The notes: generated from the letters alone by a model not told the origin. A DNA stretch of 47,792 nucleotides from Oscillospiraceae bacterium (GCA_031260605.1 JAISLF010000028.1:1-47792), one strand, 5' to 3'; numbered from the stretch's first letter, positions 18,345 through 27,715 are shown. Made by a program: numbers and translations.

Positions 18345-18433
18345 TTTTTCGCCTCCCTTTGAACTGATTATAGCACAGCGGCTGACGATATGTCCGACTT
18401 TTTCGGCGGAATTTTGCGGGTTAACCGGTTATG

Positions 18434-19336
18434 CTATACTACATGACGCACCGGGCGCATCTCAATGTAGCCGCGCCAGCCCTGCGGAGAAAGTTGCATT
18501 CGCGGGGCGGTCTCCGGTGTGTATTCGTAGCCGTAAACCGCCGGGTTGAAGCTCTCGATTCGCTCCCAAAGACGGCCGATTGCCTCCTCAAAATCTTCAT
18601 CGTCATACGGTTCGCCCTGGAATACGAGCATTTTGCACGGCGGCAGGTCCAGCAGCTCAAAGCCCTCCGGCACAGTGCCGCGCCAGTCGGCAGGCACCTC
18701 AACGCCGTGTGCGTAGACTCCGGTGCCGTCAGGCCGCATATTTTCAGGCAGCCACAGCCCGACAGGCTCGCCCAGCGCTTCCTTTACCGTGACGAGATAG
18801 TCCCACGGCGCGGAATTTCCGCTTTCGCCGCAGCCGACCTCGTTGCAGTAGTCAAAATAGTTGTCGGCACGCTTGCTGCGATACAGCAGCAGCTTGCGCG
18901 CCGGGCGTTCTACGATTTGTGTGAAGATTACAGCAGTTTTTTCGTTCATGTTATTCCCCTTTATGCGTGTTGGTTTTTGGGTGAGCACACGATACGGAAT
19001 CAGCCAGCCGTCAGGGCGCGGTGCCGACGCAAACCGCCTCGGCGCAATGCCGAACGCTTTTGTGAATGCCCGCGAAAAGCCCTCGTGGCTGTCAAACACA
19101 TAGTCAAGCGCAACGTCAAGCACCCGGTTTTTGCCGCCGCGCAGTGTGTGCGCCGCTCCCAGCAGACGCTCGCGCCGAATATACTCGAAAGGCGTGAGTC
19201 CTGTCGCGTCCTTGAATACGCGTCCGGCGTGATATTGCGAATACCCGGCGGCATGGGCAATGTCCGCCGCCGTAATCGGCTCGCGGATATGCGCGGAAAT
19301 GTACGCCTTAATGCGTTCGGCAGTGCTGTTATCCAT
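18434..19336 (-). CDS. AraC family regulator with GyrI-like domain (paralogue of the preceding gene)
   Basis: IADIAHAAGYSQYHAGRVFKDATGLTPFEYIRRERLLGAAHTL; C-terminal domain of the same type. Confidence 0.85.
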   Translation of the reverse strand: MDNSTAERIKAYISAHIREPITAADIAHAAGYSQYHAGRVFKDATGLTPFEYIRRERLLGAAHTLRGGKNRVLDVALDYVFDSHEGFSRAFTKAFGIAPRRFASAPRPDGWLIPYRVLTQKPTRIKGNNMNEKTAVIFTQIVERPARKLLLYRSKRADNYFDYCNEVGCGESGNSAPWDYLVTVKEALGEPVGLWLPENMRPDGTGVYAHGVEVPADWRGTVPEGFELLDLPPCKMLVFQGEPYDDEDFEEAIGRLWERIESFNPAVYGYEYTPETAPRMQLSPQGWRGYIEMRPVRHVV

Positions 19337-19443
19337 AGTGTTCTTACCTCAAGGCAAGTGTAACATAGCCGGGGGTTGGTTTCTTGACCGCAATTGCGGA
19401 ATTTAGGGCAGGGGAGAGATGAGGCAAGCGCAACCGACTGCAC

Positions 19444-19752
19444 CTACTGCGCAATGCGGCTGTTAATCGCCGCATACAGCTCGTCAAATTCTATTGACAG
19501 CCGGATAAACTCATCAGCCCAGCCGTTGTCGATTGAATGATCCTGCAGTGAGCCTGCCGGCGCAAATAATAGATATAATCTGAACAAATTGGCTTTTGTA
19601 TCTTCGCGCAAACCCAAAACTGCATTGTCAATTTCGCCTCGCAGCTCTTGAACAGTGCGGAAGCCCGTCCAGACCACGTCAGAATCGTCAGTAAGCTTGG
19701 CAGAAACGCGGTTCATAAGCTCAATCATTGCATTAATTTCATCTTCAGGCAT
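19444..19752 (-). CDS. Hypothetical protein (~102 aa)
   Basis: MPEDEINAMIELMNRVSAKLTDDSDVVWTGF...; downstream of the macro-domain gene. Confidence 0.55.
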   Translation of the reverse strand: MPEDEINAMIELMNRVSAKLTDDSDVVWTGFRTVQELRGEIDNAVLGLREDTKANLFRLYLLFAPAGSLQDHSIDNGWADEFIRLSIEFDELYAAINSRIAQ

Positions 19753-19756
19753 GGCG

Positions 19757-20224
19757 TCACTCTCCAAACAGCACAAGCGACACGTCCAGCTCGTGCTCAG
19801 CCAAAAACGCACGTATCGCCGTCTCCGCCACGCGAAGCGCCTCGTCCTTCGGGTAGCCGTAAACGCCGCTTGAAATCAGCGGAAACGCAACGCTTCGGCA
19901 CCCGCTTTCGGCGGCGCACCGCAGCGAATTTGTGTACGCCGCGTAAAGTAGCTCTTCGCTCTGTTTGGGGTTTTGCCTGTGGTATATCGGACCCGCCGCG
20001 TGAATGACGTACTTTGCGGGCAGGGAAAAACCCGGCGTAATTACCGCGTCGCCTGTCTTTATCGGCGCGAGCCTGTCGCAAGCGGCCTGCAGCTCCCGTG
20101 CTCCCGCCGACCTGAAGATAGCGCCGCAAACGCCGCCGCCCATTGCCAGGTCTGTGTTTGCAGCGTTGACGATTGCGTCAACGCGCAGCTTCGTTATATC
20201 ACCGTGAATAATGTTTAAGGGCAT
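19757..20224 (-). CDS. Macro domain protein (O-acetyl-ADP-ribose deacetylase-like)
   Basis: IIHGDITKLRVDAIVNAANTDLAMGGGVCGAIFRSAG...YVIHAAGPIY...SVAFPLISSGVYGYP. Confidence 0.93.
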   Translation of the reverse strand: MPLNIIHGDITKLRVDAIVNAANTDLAMGGGVCGAIFRSAGARELQAACDRLAPIKTGDAVITPGFSLPAKYVIHAAGPIYHRQNPKQSEELLYAAYTNSLRCAAESGCRSVAFPLISSGVYGYPKDEALRVAETAIRAFLAEHELDVSLVLFGE

Positions 20225-20237
20225 ATTCTGTCTCCCG

Positions 20238-20684
20238 CTAAGTGTCAATTCCGGTCATATGAGTCAGCGCCTTGTTGCGATACACAAGGTCTGTGCGGGG
20301 GGTAAAGCCCACACTCTCCCAGAACGCGTTGCCAAGCTCGTTGCTCCCGAACACAACAAGCGCCGTTTTGCTGATACCCTCCGCCGACAGTGCGCCGAGA
20401 GCCGCCTCGACAAGGCGGGTGCCGATTTTGTTGCCACGATATGCTTCGTCAACGCAGGTGTGGTAAATAAAGCCGCGGCGGCCGTCGTGTCCGCTCATTA
20501 TCACGCCCGCGATACCGTTCTGACCCTGACCTTTGGCGACAAAGCAGGTGCGCGGATTGCGCTCAAGGTATCTTGATAGCCCGTCGCGACTGTCGTCAAT
20601 GTCGTTCAGCCCGACACCGGGTGTTCTGCGCCATAGGGACAGAACTGCGTCGTAGTCGGTGATTTTGATTTGGCGTATTGTCAT
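20238..20684 (-). CDS. GNAT family N-acetyltransferase
   Basis: YHTCVDEAYRGNKIGTRLVEAAL...ALVVFGSNELGNAFWESVGF. Confidence 0.88.
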   Translation of the reverse strand: MTIRQIKITDYDAVLSLWRRTPGVGLNDIDDSRDGLSRYLERNPRTCFVAKGQGQNGIAGVIMSGHDGRRGFIYHTCVDEAYRGNKIGTRLVEAALGALSAEGISKTALVVFGSNELGNAFWESVGFTPRTDLVYRNKALTHMTGIDT

Positions 20685-20698
20685 AACAGATAATCCCC

Positions 20699-21220
20699 TT
20701 AGCAGCCCCAATTAATATTTGACGGATTTGGCTCGTCCGCGACGGCGACCGCTTGCAGCGCCGCCAGCATTTTCTCACACTCGGCGGCGGCATATTGCTC
20801 CAGCTCCGCCCACGGCGCGTCCTTTCCGAGCGCGTCATACGCAATCGAGAGCGCACCGTACAGCATAATGCCGACGGCGTGCGTGATTGTGTTTATCGCG
20901 CTTGCCGCCTGACCGATTGCTCTTGCGGCGGTTTGCGCGGCAGGCTCGTGGTTCTGCTCCTTTGCGGTGAGCCAAACGGAGTTTGCGGCTTGTCTGACCG
21001 CCGCTTTCAGTTCCTTTGTAGGGTGTTCGCGTGCAAGCGCAAGCAGACTCCTGCCGCGCGTGTCTCCGGGCAGATATTTTTCGTATATAGGCAATATATC
21101 GCGCTCGGCGCAGTCTGCGCACCACGCGCAGATTGTCGTTCTGCTTTGCGACGACAGCAAAGGGAATATCGCGTCAAGCGCGGGGTTTGTCAGCATTAGC
21201 ATTTTGCGGTATTTAGGCAT
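20699..21220 (-). CDS. Imm5-like putative immunity protein
   Basis: WCADCAERDILPIYEKYLPGDTRGRSLLALAREHPTKELKAAVRQAAN...PAAQTAARAIGQAASAINTITHAVGIMLYGALSIAYDA. Confidence 0.7.
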   Translation of the reverse strand: MPKYRKMLMLTNPALDAIFPLLSSQSRTTICAWCADCAERDILPIYEKYLPGDTRGRSLLALAREHPTKELKAAVRQAANSVWLTAKEQNHEPAAQTAARAIGQAASAINTITHAVGIMLYGALSIAYDALGKDAPWAELEQYAAAECEKMLAALQAVAVADEPNPSNINWGC

Positions 21221-21229
21221 AATGAGGTC

Positions 21230-21760
21230 TCAGATTTCTTTGCTGCTCCGGCGGCGCACCGAAAAAATGTAATGCGGCATATCTATGCCGTAATAGCGCT
21301 TTGTGAAGCTGCCACGCACGGTCATTCCGACACGGATTGCAACGTTCATTGACGCAAGATTGCTGTCTCGGATAATAGAGCAAACCTCGTCCGCGCCGAG
21401 AACGTCAAAAGCGTACCTCCGGCAGCCGGTTGCCGCCTCGGCGGCGTAGCCGTTGTGCCAAAACGCGCGCTGAAACAAATACCCGATTTCAAGAACCTGC
21501 GCGCCGTCCGCTTCCTGAAGCGTAAGTCCGCATTGCCCGATCATCTCGCCGGTCTGCTTTAATACAACCGCCCACAGCCCGAAGCCGTGCTTTGCGTAGG
21601 ATTCAAGCGCGACCCGGTTAAGCCACGAGCGAACCTCCTCGTCGTCAAAAGCGTGCTCGTACGCCCGCATTGTTTGCTTATCCTGAAGTATTTTTGAGAG
21701 CGCCGGCAGGTCGTCAATGCTCATTTCGCGCAGCAACAGCCGCTCCGTTTCAAAAATCAT
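21230..21760 (-). CDS. GNAT family N-acetyltransferase (RimJ/RimL type)
   Basis: FETERLLLREMSIDDLPAL...GQCGLTLQEADGAQVLEIGYLFQRAFWHNGYAAEAA. Confidence 0.9.
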   Translation of the reverse strand: MIFETERLLLREMSIDDLPALSKILQDKQTMRAYEHAFDDEEVRSWLNRVALESYAKHGFGLWAVVLKQTGEMIGQCGLTLQEADGAQVLEIGYLFQRAFWHNGYAAEAATGCRRYAFDVLGADEVCSIIRDSNLASMNVAIRVGMTVRGSFTKRYYGIDMPHYIFSVRRRSSKEI

Positions 21761-21791
21761 ACAGAACGCCTCCTACAACAAGCCGTGCCTG

Positions 21792-22490
21792 TCACTCGCC
21801 GCCCTCAAGATACCGCCGCGTTCTCGGACACACCGCGATACACCTGCCGCACAGCGGATAATCTATCCCTAAGTAGGCATTTGCGCGTTCACGCCCTGCA
21901 GCGGCGCACTTTTGCGCGTCAAAAAAGTCGTCGCGGTCAAGTCCGGCGTTCCACAAAAGCCCCGAAGCCGCGCCGCCGGGACAGCGTTGCGTGCACACAT
22001 TGCAATCGCCGCACTTTGATTCGGTAATCGGCGCGGAGGTTGTAAGCGGCGCGTCGGTCAGTATGCCGCCGAACCATATTGCTGTGCCGAAGCGCTCTGT
22101 GGCAAGCAGCGCACACTTGCCGATCCAGCCAAGTCCCGCCAGAGTCGCGAGCGTTTTAAGCGGCAGCTCCGAGCGCAGAGGACCGACGAATTTCACGTTT
22201 TCTTTCGTTATCGGAACAGCCGTCAAGCCGAGCGAGTGCAGGAATTGCGCGCTCATTTCGGCGAGCTGCGCAAGGTCGTCCTGCCCGGAATGGTAGTAGT
22301 CCCAAAACTCGAGCGTCGGCGCCTCGGCTATGCCGCGCACAATTTCGCGCGGAACGCAAATTCCGAAGCTGATTCCGACAGGCATATTGTGCCGAACCTC
22401 GGGAGGCAGCTCTGTCAGGTCGCCGAAGCCGACTAAATCCGCCCCGAGACGGGAAAGCTCGGCGGTAATTTGAGTATTTAAGTCGTTCAT
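21792..22490 (-). CDS. QueG-like 4Fe-4S protein
   Basis: GWIGKCALLATERFGTAIWFGGILTDAPL...CGDCNVCTQRCPGGA...YPLCGRCIAVCPRT. Confidence 0.75.
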   Translation of the reverse strand: MNDLNTQITAELSRLGADLVGFGDLTELPPEVRHNMPVGISFGICVPREIVRGIAEAPTLEFWDYYHSGQDDLAQLAEMSAQFLHSLGLTAVPITKENVKFVGPLRSELPLKTLATLAGLGWIGKCALLATERFGTAIWFGGILTDAPLTTSAPITESKCGDCNVCTQRCPGGAASGLLWNAGLDRDDFFDAQKCAAAGRERANAYLGIDYPLCGRCIAVCPRTRRYLEGGE

Positions 22491-22585
22491 AGCCTGTTCA
22501 CCTGTGGTTGCTTATGTGAAGCAAACTGTTTTGCGCAGAACGCTGTCGCCGCGCGGCAAAAAAATAGTCAACACGCCCTAACTTG

Positions 22586-22615
22586 AAAAACAGACCTGCT
22601 TTCGCGGTCTGTTTT
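22586..22615 (-). terminator. Intrinsic terminator
   Basis: AAAACAGACC-TGCTTTCGC-GGTCTGTTTT 17 nt beyond the CDS stop. Confidence 0.75.
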
Positions 22616-22631
22616 CCATTTGCAGGTTGAT

Positions 22632-24311
22632 TTACAACGCCGCTAAATCGAGGATTTTCTGCAGGTCAGCCTCGGCTACATAATTGCGCGAATTGTAGTA
22701 CAGTACGGCATAATCCAGCAAAAGCGCCCGCCCGAACCTGTAGTCAATGGCAGCTGTGCGCGAATTCTGGACAAAAAACAGCGTTCGATTCTCCGAAATG
22801 AGAACTGCCGTATTGCACTGCCACAAAAGCTTGTAGCCGAAAGCGCGAGTCACCTGACCGAGCGGCACGTATACAACGCCGTGATATATCATCGCCTCGT
22901 CGGAAATAAAGGTGTCCTTATAGCTCACGGATGTGAGATTCCAGTCTATGGTTATCTCAAGCTCCGGCGGAATGCCGTAACGCTCGCGCCACGTCTCGGA
23001 GCCGAACATCGGCTCTGTATCACAAGAAAACTCAATATTCGCAAGCGGCTGAACATGTCCGTCTGTTGTTCTGTTGTTTTTATCGGTAATCGCGGCGTTT
23101 TGCGCAAAGCCGGATATAAAAACAACAAGCGTAATTCCGCCGGCGACCGCCAACGCGCCGACTGCGGCGGCGGTAAAGCGGAACTCCAGTCTCACGACGA
23201 CGCACGCGCCGTAAATGAGCAGCATAAGCATAACGGGAAACATAATCCGTGCGAATATTGCCGGCGCAACAAGCGCGACGGCGGACAAAAACAGCGCGCA
23301 TAAAAAGAACAGCGGCGGTAAAAAGTCCCGGCGCAAAAACAATATTACGGCGTGCACGCATATAACTCCGAATGCCGCGAGCATGAGCGCGATTCGCCAG
23401 TAGTTATCGACTATCGGCACAAACCACGATATAAGCATCGGCACTGAGGCGGCAAAGGCCGTGATTCTCAGCGCTTTTTTGCCGCTTGACAGGCCGATTG
23501 CCGCCATTATAACGGACAGCAAAAGCCCCATGCTCTTGGGTTCAAAAATAATTTGCGAAAAGTGGCTGAGATTTATCACCGCCTGCTCATAAAAGGGAGC
23601 GCTGCTCCCGTAAAAAGAATAGCGGCGGTTTATTACGCCCGGCGCCAGCATAATCGTCAGCCATGCGACTATTGCAGCGAGCGAAATTATCGCGCGGCGC
23701 AGCGGCGTTATGCGGCTTTTGCTCGTGAAAAAGTCATACCAAATCGCAACAACCGGCAAAAGTCCCATCATCTCCGTTGTGAGTCCGCAGTAAAAGGAAA
23801 CGATGAGTAAAAGCCAAAAATTCGGTTTTGATTTTTGCAAAAGACACAGAAAGACCAAAAACAGCACAGACGGAAAAAGGTAATTAAGCGAACCGGAGCC
23901 CCAAAATACACTGTCTAGCAATATATTAATGCCGATTAGAGGAACGCAAGCCGCAACAAACAGGCAGGCAAGCAGGCGAGAGCGCTTGTTATGTATCTCA
24001 GCCGGGTCTGTGCATAGCCGCGACGCGGTAAACAGCAGTGCGATAAAAAGCAGGGAATTAAATATCTGAAACGGTATTTGCTTTAGCTGTAAAAGCGGAG
24101 AGAGAATACTGTGTACAAAAACTCTGCCGTTATTGGTTTTATACTGCTCAATAAAGCCGGATACAAAACCGCGCAGTCCGTGCAGGGAATAGCTTGCGTA
24201 CATATAGTCGTCACGCGCCATACGGATGAAAAACTGCAATACAGTGAAAAGTACAGTAAGAGCGATAACGGCAGATATGAGAAAATACTCCGGTTTTAAT
24301 TTTTTTTGCAT
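22632..24311 (-). CDS. Polytopic membrane protein (DUF6056-like) with C-terminal copper-amine-oxidase-N-like stalk domain
   Basis: About 10 hydrophobic helices; C-terminus DEAMIYHGVVYVPLGQVTRAFGYKLLWQCNTAVLIS resembles stalk domain. Start corrected to 24311. Confidence 0.7.
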   Translation of the reverse strand: MQKKLKPEYFLISAVIALTVLFTVLQFFIRMARDDYMYASYSLHGLRGFVSGFIEQYKTNNGRVFVHSILSPLLQLKQIPFQIFNSLLFIALLFTASRLCTDPAEIHNKRSRLLACLFVAACVPLIGINILLDSVFWGSGSLNYLFPSVLFLVFLCLLQKSKPNFWLLLIVSFYCGLTTEMMGLLPVVAIWYDFFTSKSRITPLRRAIISLAAIVAWLTIMLAPGVINRRYSFYGSSAPFYEQAVINLSHFSQIIFEPKSMGLLLSVIMAAIGLSSGKKALRITAFAASVPMLISWFVPIVDNYWRIALMLAAFGVICVHAVILFLRRDFLPPLFFLCALFLSAVALVAPAIFARIMFPVMLMLLIYGACVVVRLEFRFTAAAVGALAVAGGITLVVFISGFAQNAAITDKNNRTTDGHVQPLANIEFSCDTEPMFGSETWRERYGIPPELEITIDWNLTSVSYKDTFISDEAMIYHGVVYVPLGQVTRAFGYKLLWQCNTAVLISENRTLFFVQNSRTAAIDYRFGRALLLDYAVLYYNSRNYVAEADLQKILDLAAL

Positions 24312-24324
24312 AGCCAGCCCGCCC

Positions 24325-26283
24325 TTAATCCGCAACGATATTCGGGAACAGCGTCTCGTCTGTGTGCGGCAAAAAACACGCCGCGACGAACTCGTCCATA
24401 TACTCCGGCTGGGTGGACAGCTCAATGTATGTCATAGCGCGGGACAGCTCAAACATCTTTTCCTCCGCCGCGGCGGACGTTAACACGGAGTACGCGCCTG
24501 AAAGCGAGGAGTTTCCGATATACTCAAAGCGCTCTTCGGGCAGGTCGGGGAACATTCCTATACAGATTGAGTTTCTCACGTTCAGCCCGGAGCCGATTCC
24601 GCCCGCGACGTAAACCTTTTCAATGTCCATCGGGGAAAAGCCGAGCTGCTTTGTCAGCGTTCTGATTGCGGAGAAAATCGCGCCCTTTGTGCGTATAAAA
24701 TTGTCTATATCCGTCTCGTCTATATACACCTCGCGGTACGTTGCGGACTCCTTCGGAAAGGCGAGGATGTACTTTGCGGTGTTGTACTCCTCATTGCGCA
24801 CAATGCGTGGGGATTCGCGGACAAACTTGCCCTTGCCGTTGATTGTGCCCGTGCGGTACAGCTCCGCGATAACGTCTATAATCCCGGAGCCGCACAGTCC
24901 TACGGGCTTTTCCGCAATGTCGCCGAAAATCGAAATTTCAGGCTCCAGCGTTACGGGGTCGATTACGCAGCTCTCAATAGCGCCGTCTGTTGCGCGCATA
25001 CCGCACTTAATGTCGCCGCCCTCAAAGGCGGGACCAGCCGAGCAGGCGCAGGACATTAAAAACTCGCTGTTGCCAAACACGATTTCGCCGTTTGTGCCGA
25101 GGTCAACGAACAAGGACAGCTCCTGCTTGTTCCATATCATCGAGGCAAGCGTGCCGGAGGTAATATCTCCGCCGACATATGAGCCGATATTCGGGCAAAG
25201 CGTCATCCGTGAGCCGGGGGACAGGTCGATTCCGACTTCGCGTGTGAACAGCGAATCTATTTTGAAAAATGTCGGCACATACGGCTCTGTGCGCAGGTAA
25301 TTTGCGTTTACGCCGAGCAAAAGGTGCGACATTGTGGTGTTTCCCGCGACGACGGTGCGGTAAATGCGCTCCATGCTTGTGCCGGTATCGTCGCAAAGCT
25401 TGTGTATAATCGGCAGAAGCGTTTCGTGTACGACAGCATAACGCAGCTTTTCAATGCCGCCGGCTTTTTGCTGTTCAATAATGCGGTTAATAACGTCCGC
25501 GCCGAAGCGTATCTGACCATTGCCGGAGGAACCTTTTGAGAGGATTTTACCGCTTTCAAGGTCAACCAACAGGACGGAAACCGTTGTTGTTCCGATGTCG
25601 ATTGCAAGGCCGCACATAATCTCGTCGTCGTTCTGCGGCATAAGATCGAGAATGCGGATTCCGCCGCGATCCTCCATAAGCATACAGCGAACCTTCCAGT
25701 CGTTATCGCGCAGAATGTCCGGCAGACGGCGCAAAAGCGAGTAGCGAATCGAAACGTCTGACGTTCCGGTTATTGCCTGGACGGCGCGGTTCAGGCGCTC
25801 ATTGTCCGGCATAGTGTCGTCAAGCGTCGGCGGGGACAGCTCAAGCTTTGCCGAAAAATACCCGCTGTGACGCGTTATTCCGGTCTCGCGCAGCTCGTGC
25901 AGCAGCTTGTTGAAAATGCGCATTTCGCGCTCGCTCGTCATATCCGTGACGCGCAGACGGGACTTGTATGCCTGCGCTATGTCAGGCACAAAGAAGTGCG
26001 ACGGTCCCTCAACGTAGGATTCGCAGGCGAGACGCCAGCCCTTGTCAAAGTCGAAATCCGTTATGTGGCGCGAAATTTTCGAGTACACAGACCCGCCGAT
26101 AAGGCGCACGCGGCATTTGCCGCAGCTCCCGTTACCGGAGCACGGCGCGTCAATCGCGACATTTGCCTTGCGCGCAAGCTCCAGAATATTCTCACCGTGG
26201 TTCGCGGTTATTGTAACCGGCTCCTGAACGCCGTCTATCTTAAAGCTGACGTCATAGGAGCTGGTTTTATACTGATCCGGCAT
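24325..26283 (-). CDS. RACo-like reductive activator of corrinoid proteins: N-terminal 2Fe-2S ferredoxin domain, C-terminal ASKHA/DUF4445 domain
   Basis: APCSGNGSCGKCRVRL ferredoxin motif; GLAIDIGTTTVSVLLVDLESGK...FVDLGTNGEIVFGN...ACSAGPAFEGGDIKCGMRA...GLCGSGIIDVIAELY. Confidence 0.88.
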   Translation of the reverse strand: MPDQYKTSSYDVSFKIDGVQEPVTITANHGENILELARKANVAIDAPCSGNGSCGKCRVRLIGGSVYSKISRHITDFDFDKGWRLACESYVEGPSHFFVPDIAQAYKSRLRVTDMTSEREMRIFNKLLHELRETGITRHSGYFSAKLELSPPTLDDTMPDNERLNRAVQAITGTSDVSIRYSLLRRLPDILRDNDWKVRCMLMEDRGGIRILDLMPQNDDEIMCGLAIDIGTTTVSVLLVDLESGKILSKGSSGNGQIRFGADVINRIIEQQKAGGIEKLRYAVVHETLLPIIHKLCDDTGTSMERIYRTVVAGNTTMSHLLLGVNANYLRTEPYVPTFFKIDSLFTREVGIDLSPGSRMTLCPNIGSYVGGDITSGTLASMIWNKQELSLFVDLGTNGEIVFGNSEFLMSCACSAGPAFEGGDIKCGMRATDGAIESCVIDPVTLEPEISIFGDIAEKPVGLCGSGIIDVIAELYRTGTINGKGKFVRESPRIVRNEEYNTAKYILAFPKESATYREVYIDETDIDNFIRTKGAIFSAIRTLTKQLGFSPMDIEKVYVAGGIGSGLNVRNSICIGMFPDLPEERFEYIGNSSLSGAYSVLTSAAAEEKMFELSRAMTYIELSTQPEYMDEFVAACFLPHTDETLFPNIVAD

Positions 26284-26430
26284 TTTTGTTTTCTCCCAAT
26301 ACATACAAACGGGCAAACGACGCCCGAAAACGCTGACGTTAGCCGCCGCGCTTATTACAAAATTAAAGCAGTATTTTTACTGACTATCAACGGAGCTGTG
26401 CGGCTCCGCAAAAGCATTACAAGAAAAAAA

Positions 26431-27201
26431 TCAGCTGAGCAAAAATGCGTACAGCTGACCCATAGCGGACTTTATTGCGCTTGTTTCGGGCAGTTCACTG
26501 CTCGGTTTTCCTTCCGCGTCGGCTTCGTATACCTCTTCATCGCGCGGCAAAACAGCGGCGAGATTAAGACCCTGCGCCGCGACCTCGTCAAGTATGCCCT
26601 GCGCAAGCCCGCCCTGAGGCGCCATATTTACAATAAGCCCCTCACGCTTCGGCTCAAGCCGCAAATCCTTTGCCATTTGCGACAGTCTGCCGACTGCCTG
26701 GATTCCGCGCCGCGAACAGTCGGAAACGAGAAGCAAAATGTCTATTCTCGGCAGTGTTCCGCGCGAGATGTGCTCAAGTCCCGCCTCGTTGTCGACTATA
26801 ATATAGTCGTAGGACTTTGCGTAGCGCTCAATCTGCGTTTTGAGCAGTCCGTTGACAAAGCAGTAGCAGCCCTGCCCCTGTGTGCGCCCCATAACGAGCA
26901 GGTCATAGTTGTCCTCCTCGCTAAGGCAGTCTCCCATAACGAATTCCGCGTACGCGGCTTTTGACATACCTCCGGGTATCGGCTCTCCGGACTTTTCGCG
27001 CCCGGCGAGGCTTTCACGCACGTCGCCAAGCGTCACCGGAAGGTCAACGCCGAGTACCTCGTTGAGGTTTGAGTTCGGGTCTGCGTCTACCGCAAGCACC
27101 TTTTTACCTAAGGACACAAGATACCGCACAAGGATACCCGACACGGTGGTTTTACCGGTGCCGCCCTTGCCGGCGAAAGCTATTACAATAGGTGCTGACA
27201 T
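26431..27201 (-). CDS. cooC: CooC-like nickel-insertion ATPase
   Basis: AFAGKGGTGKTTVSGILVRYL (deviant Walker A), DADPNSNL, YDYIIVDNEAGLEHISRGT. Confidence 0.88.
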   Translation of the reverse strand: MSAPIVIAFAGKGGTGKTTVSGILVRYLVSLGKKVLAVDADPNSNLNEVLGVDLPVTLGDVRESLAGREKSGEPIPGGMSKAAYAEFVMGDCLSEEDNYDLLVMGRTQGQGCYCFVNGLLKTQIERYAKSYDYIIVDNEAGLEHISRGTLPRIDILLLVSDCSRRGIQAVGRLSQMAKDLRLEPKREGLIVNMAPQGGLAQGILDEVAAQGLNLAAVLPRDEEVYEADAEGKPSSELPETSAIKSAMGQLYAFLLS

Positions 27202-27210
27202 TTTTTATTC

Positions 27211-27399
27211 CTACTTTGAAGATATGATTACATAACCGCCGATAAGGTCGGCAAATTGCAGCGCACCCTCCACCTCGATGGTCTCGTCCATCAGGTCGGT
27301 GAGGAAAACGCGGTCTCCGTCAATGCGGATATTTGTTATATTCGTCGCAAGAACGGACGAATCGGTCTTTTCATCTCTGTAAGCTGTTGATAAACACAT
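27211..27399 (-). CDS. cooT: CooT-family small nickel-binding protein
   Basis: MCLSTAYRDE...VFLTDLMDETIEVEGALQFADLIGGYVIISSK; second-residue Cys typical of CooT. Confidence 0.82.
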   Translation of the reverse strand: MCLSTAYRDEKTDSSVLATNITNIRIDGDRVFLTDLMDETIEVEGALQFADLIGGYVIISSK

Positions 27400-27481
27400 A
27401 ATTTTTAAGTAAGCGCGAGACTATCGCACGTTGCCTCCTGTTGGCGGTGAATGGCGAAGCCATGCCGGCTTGCGGCAGGGC

Positions 27482-27715
27482 TTATTCTTCGATTGCCTCA
27501 AGCGCCCACTGAATATGCTCGCTTGCGCATTTTGAGTCCTCAAGGCTGTTTCTGACCTCCTCGGCGGCGGCGGCGAGACCCAAATGGTCAAGGTCGTGCG
27601 CAAGGGCTGTCAGCTCCTCCTCGTGCGAGCGGTTGTGCTTTAGCGTGAATTCAAGGTAAGCCTGCGCTTCTTTATTTGAGGTGACCTTGTGTGAATGTGA
27701 GTGACCGTCGTGCAT
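27482..27715 (-). CDS. Small His-rich N-terminus protein, putative metal-binding accessory
   Basis: MHDGHSHSHKVTSNKEAQAYLEFTLKHNRSHEEELTALAHDLDHLGLAAAAEEV; start placed at ATG 27715. Confidence 0.65.
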   Translation of the reverse strand: MHDGHSHSHKVTSNKEAQAYLEFTLKHNRSHEEELTALAHDLDHLGLAAAAEEVRNSLEDSKCASEHIQWALEAIEE

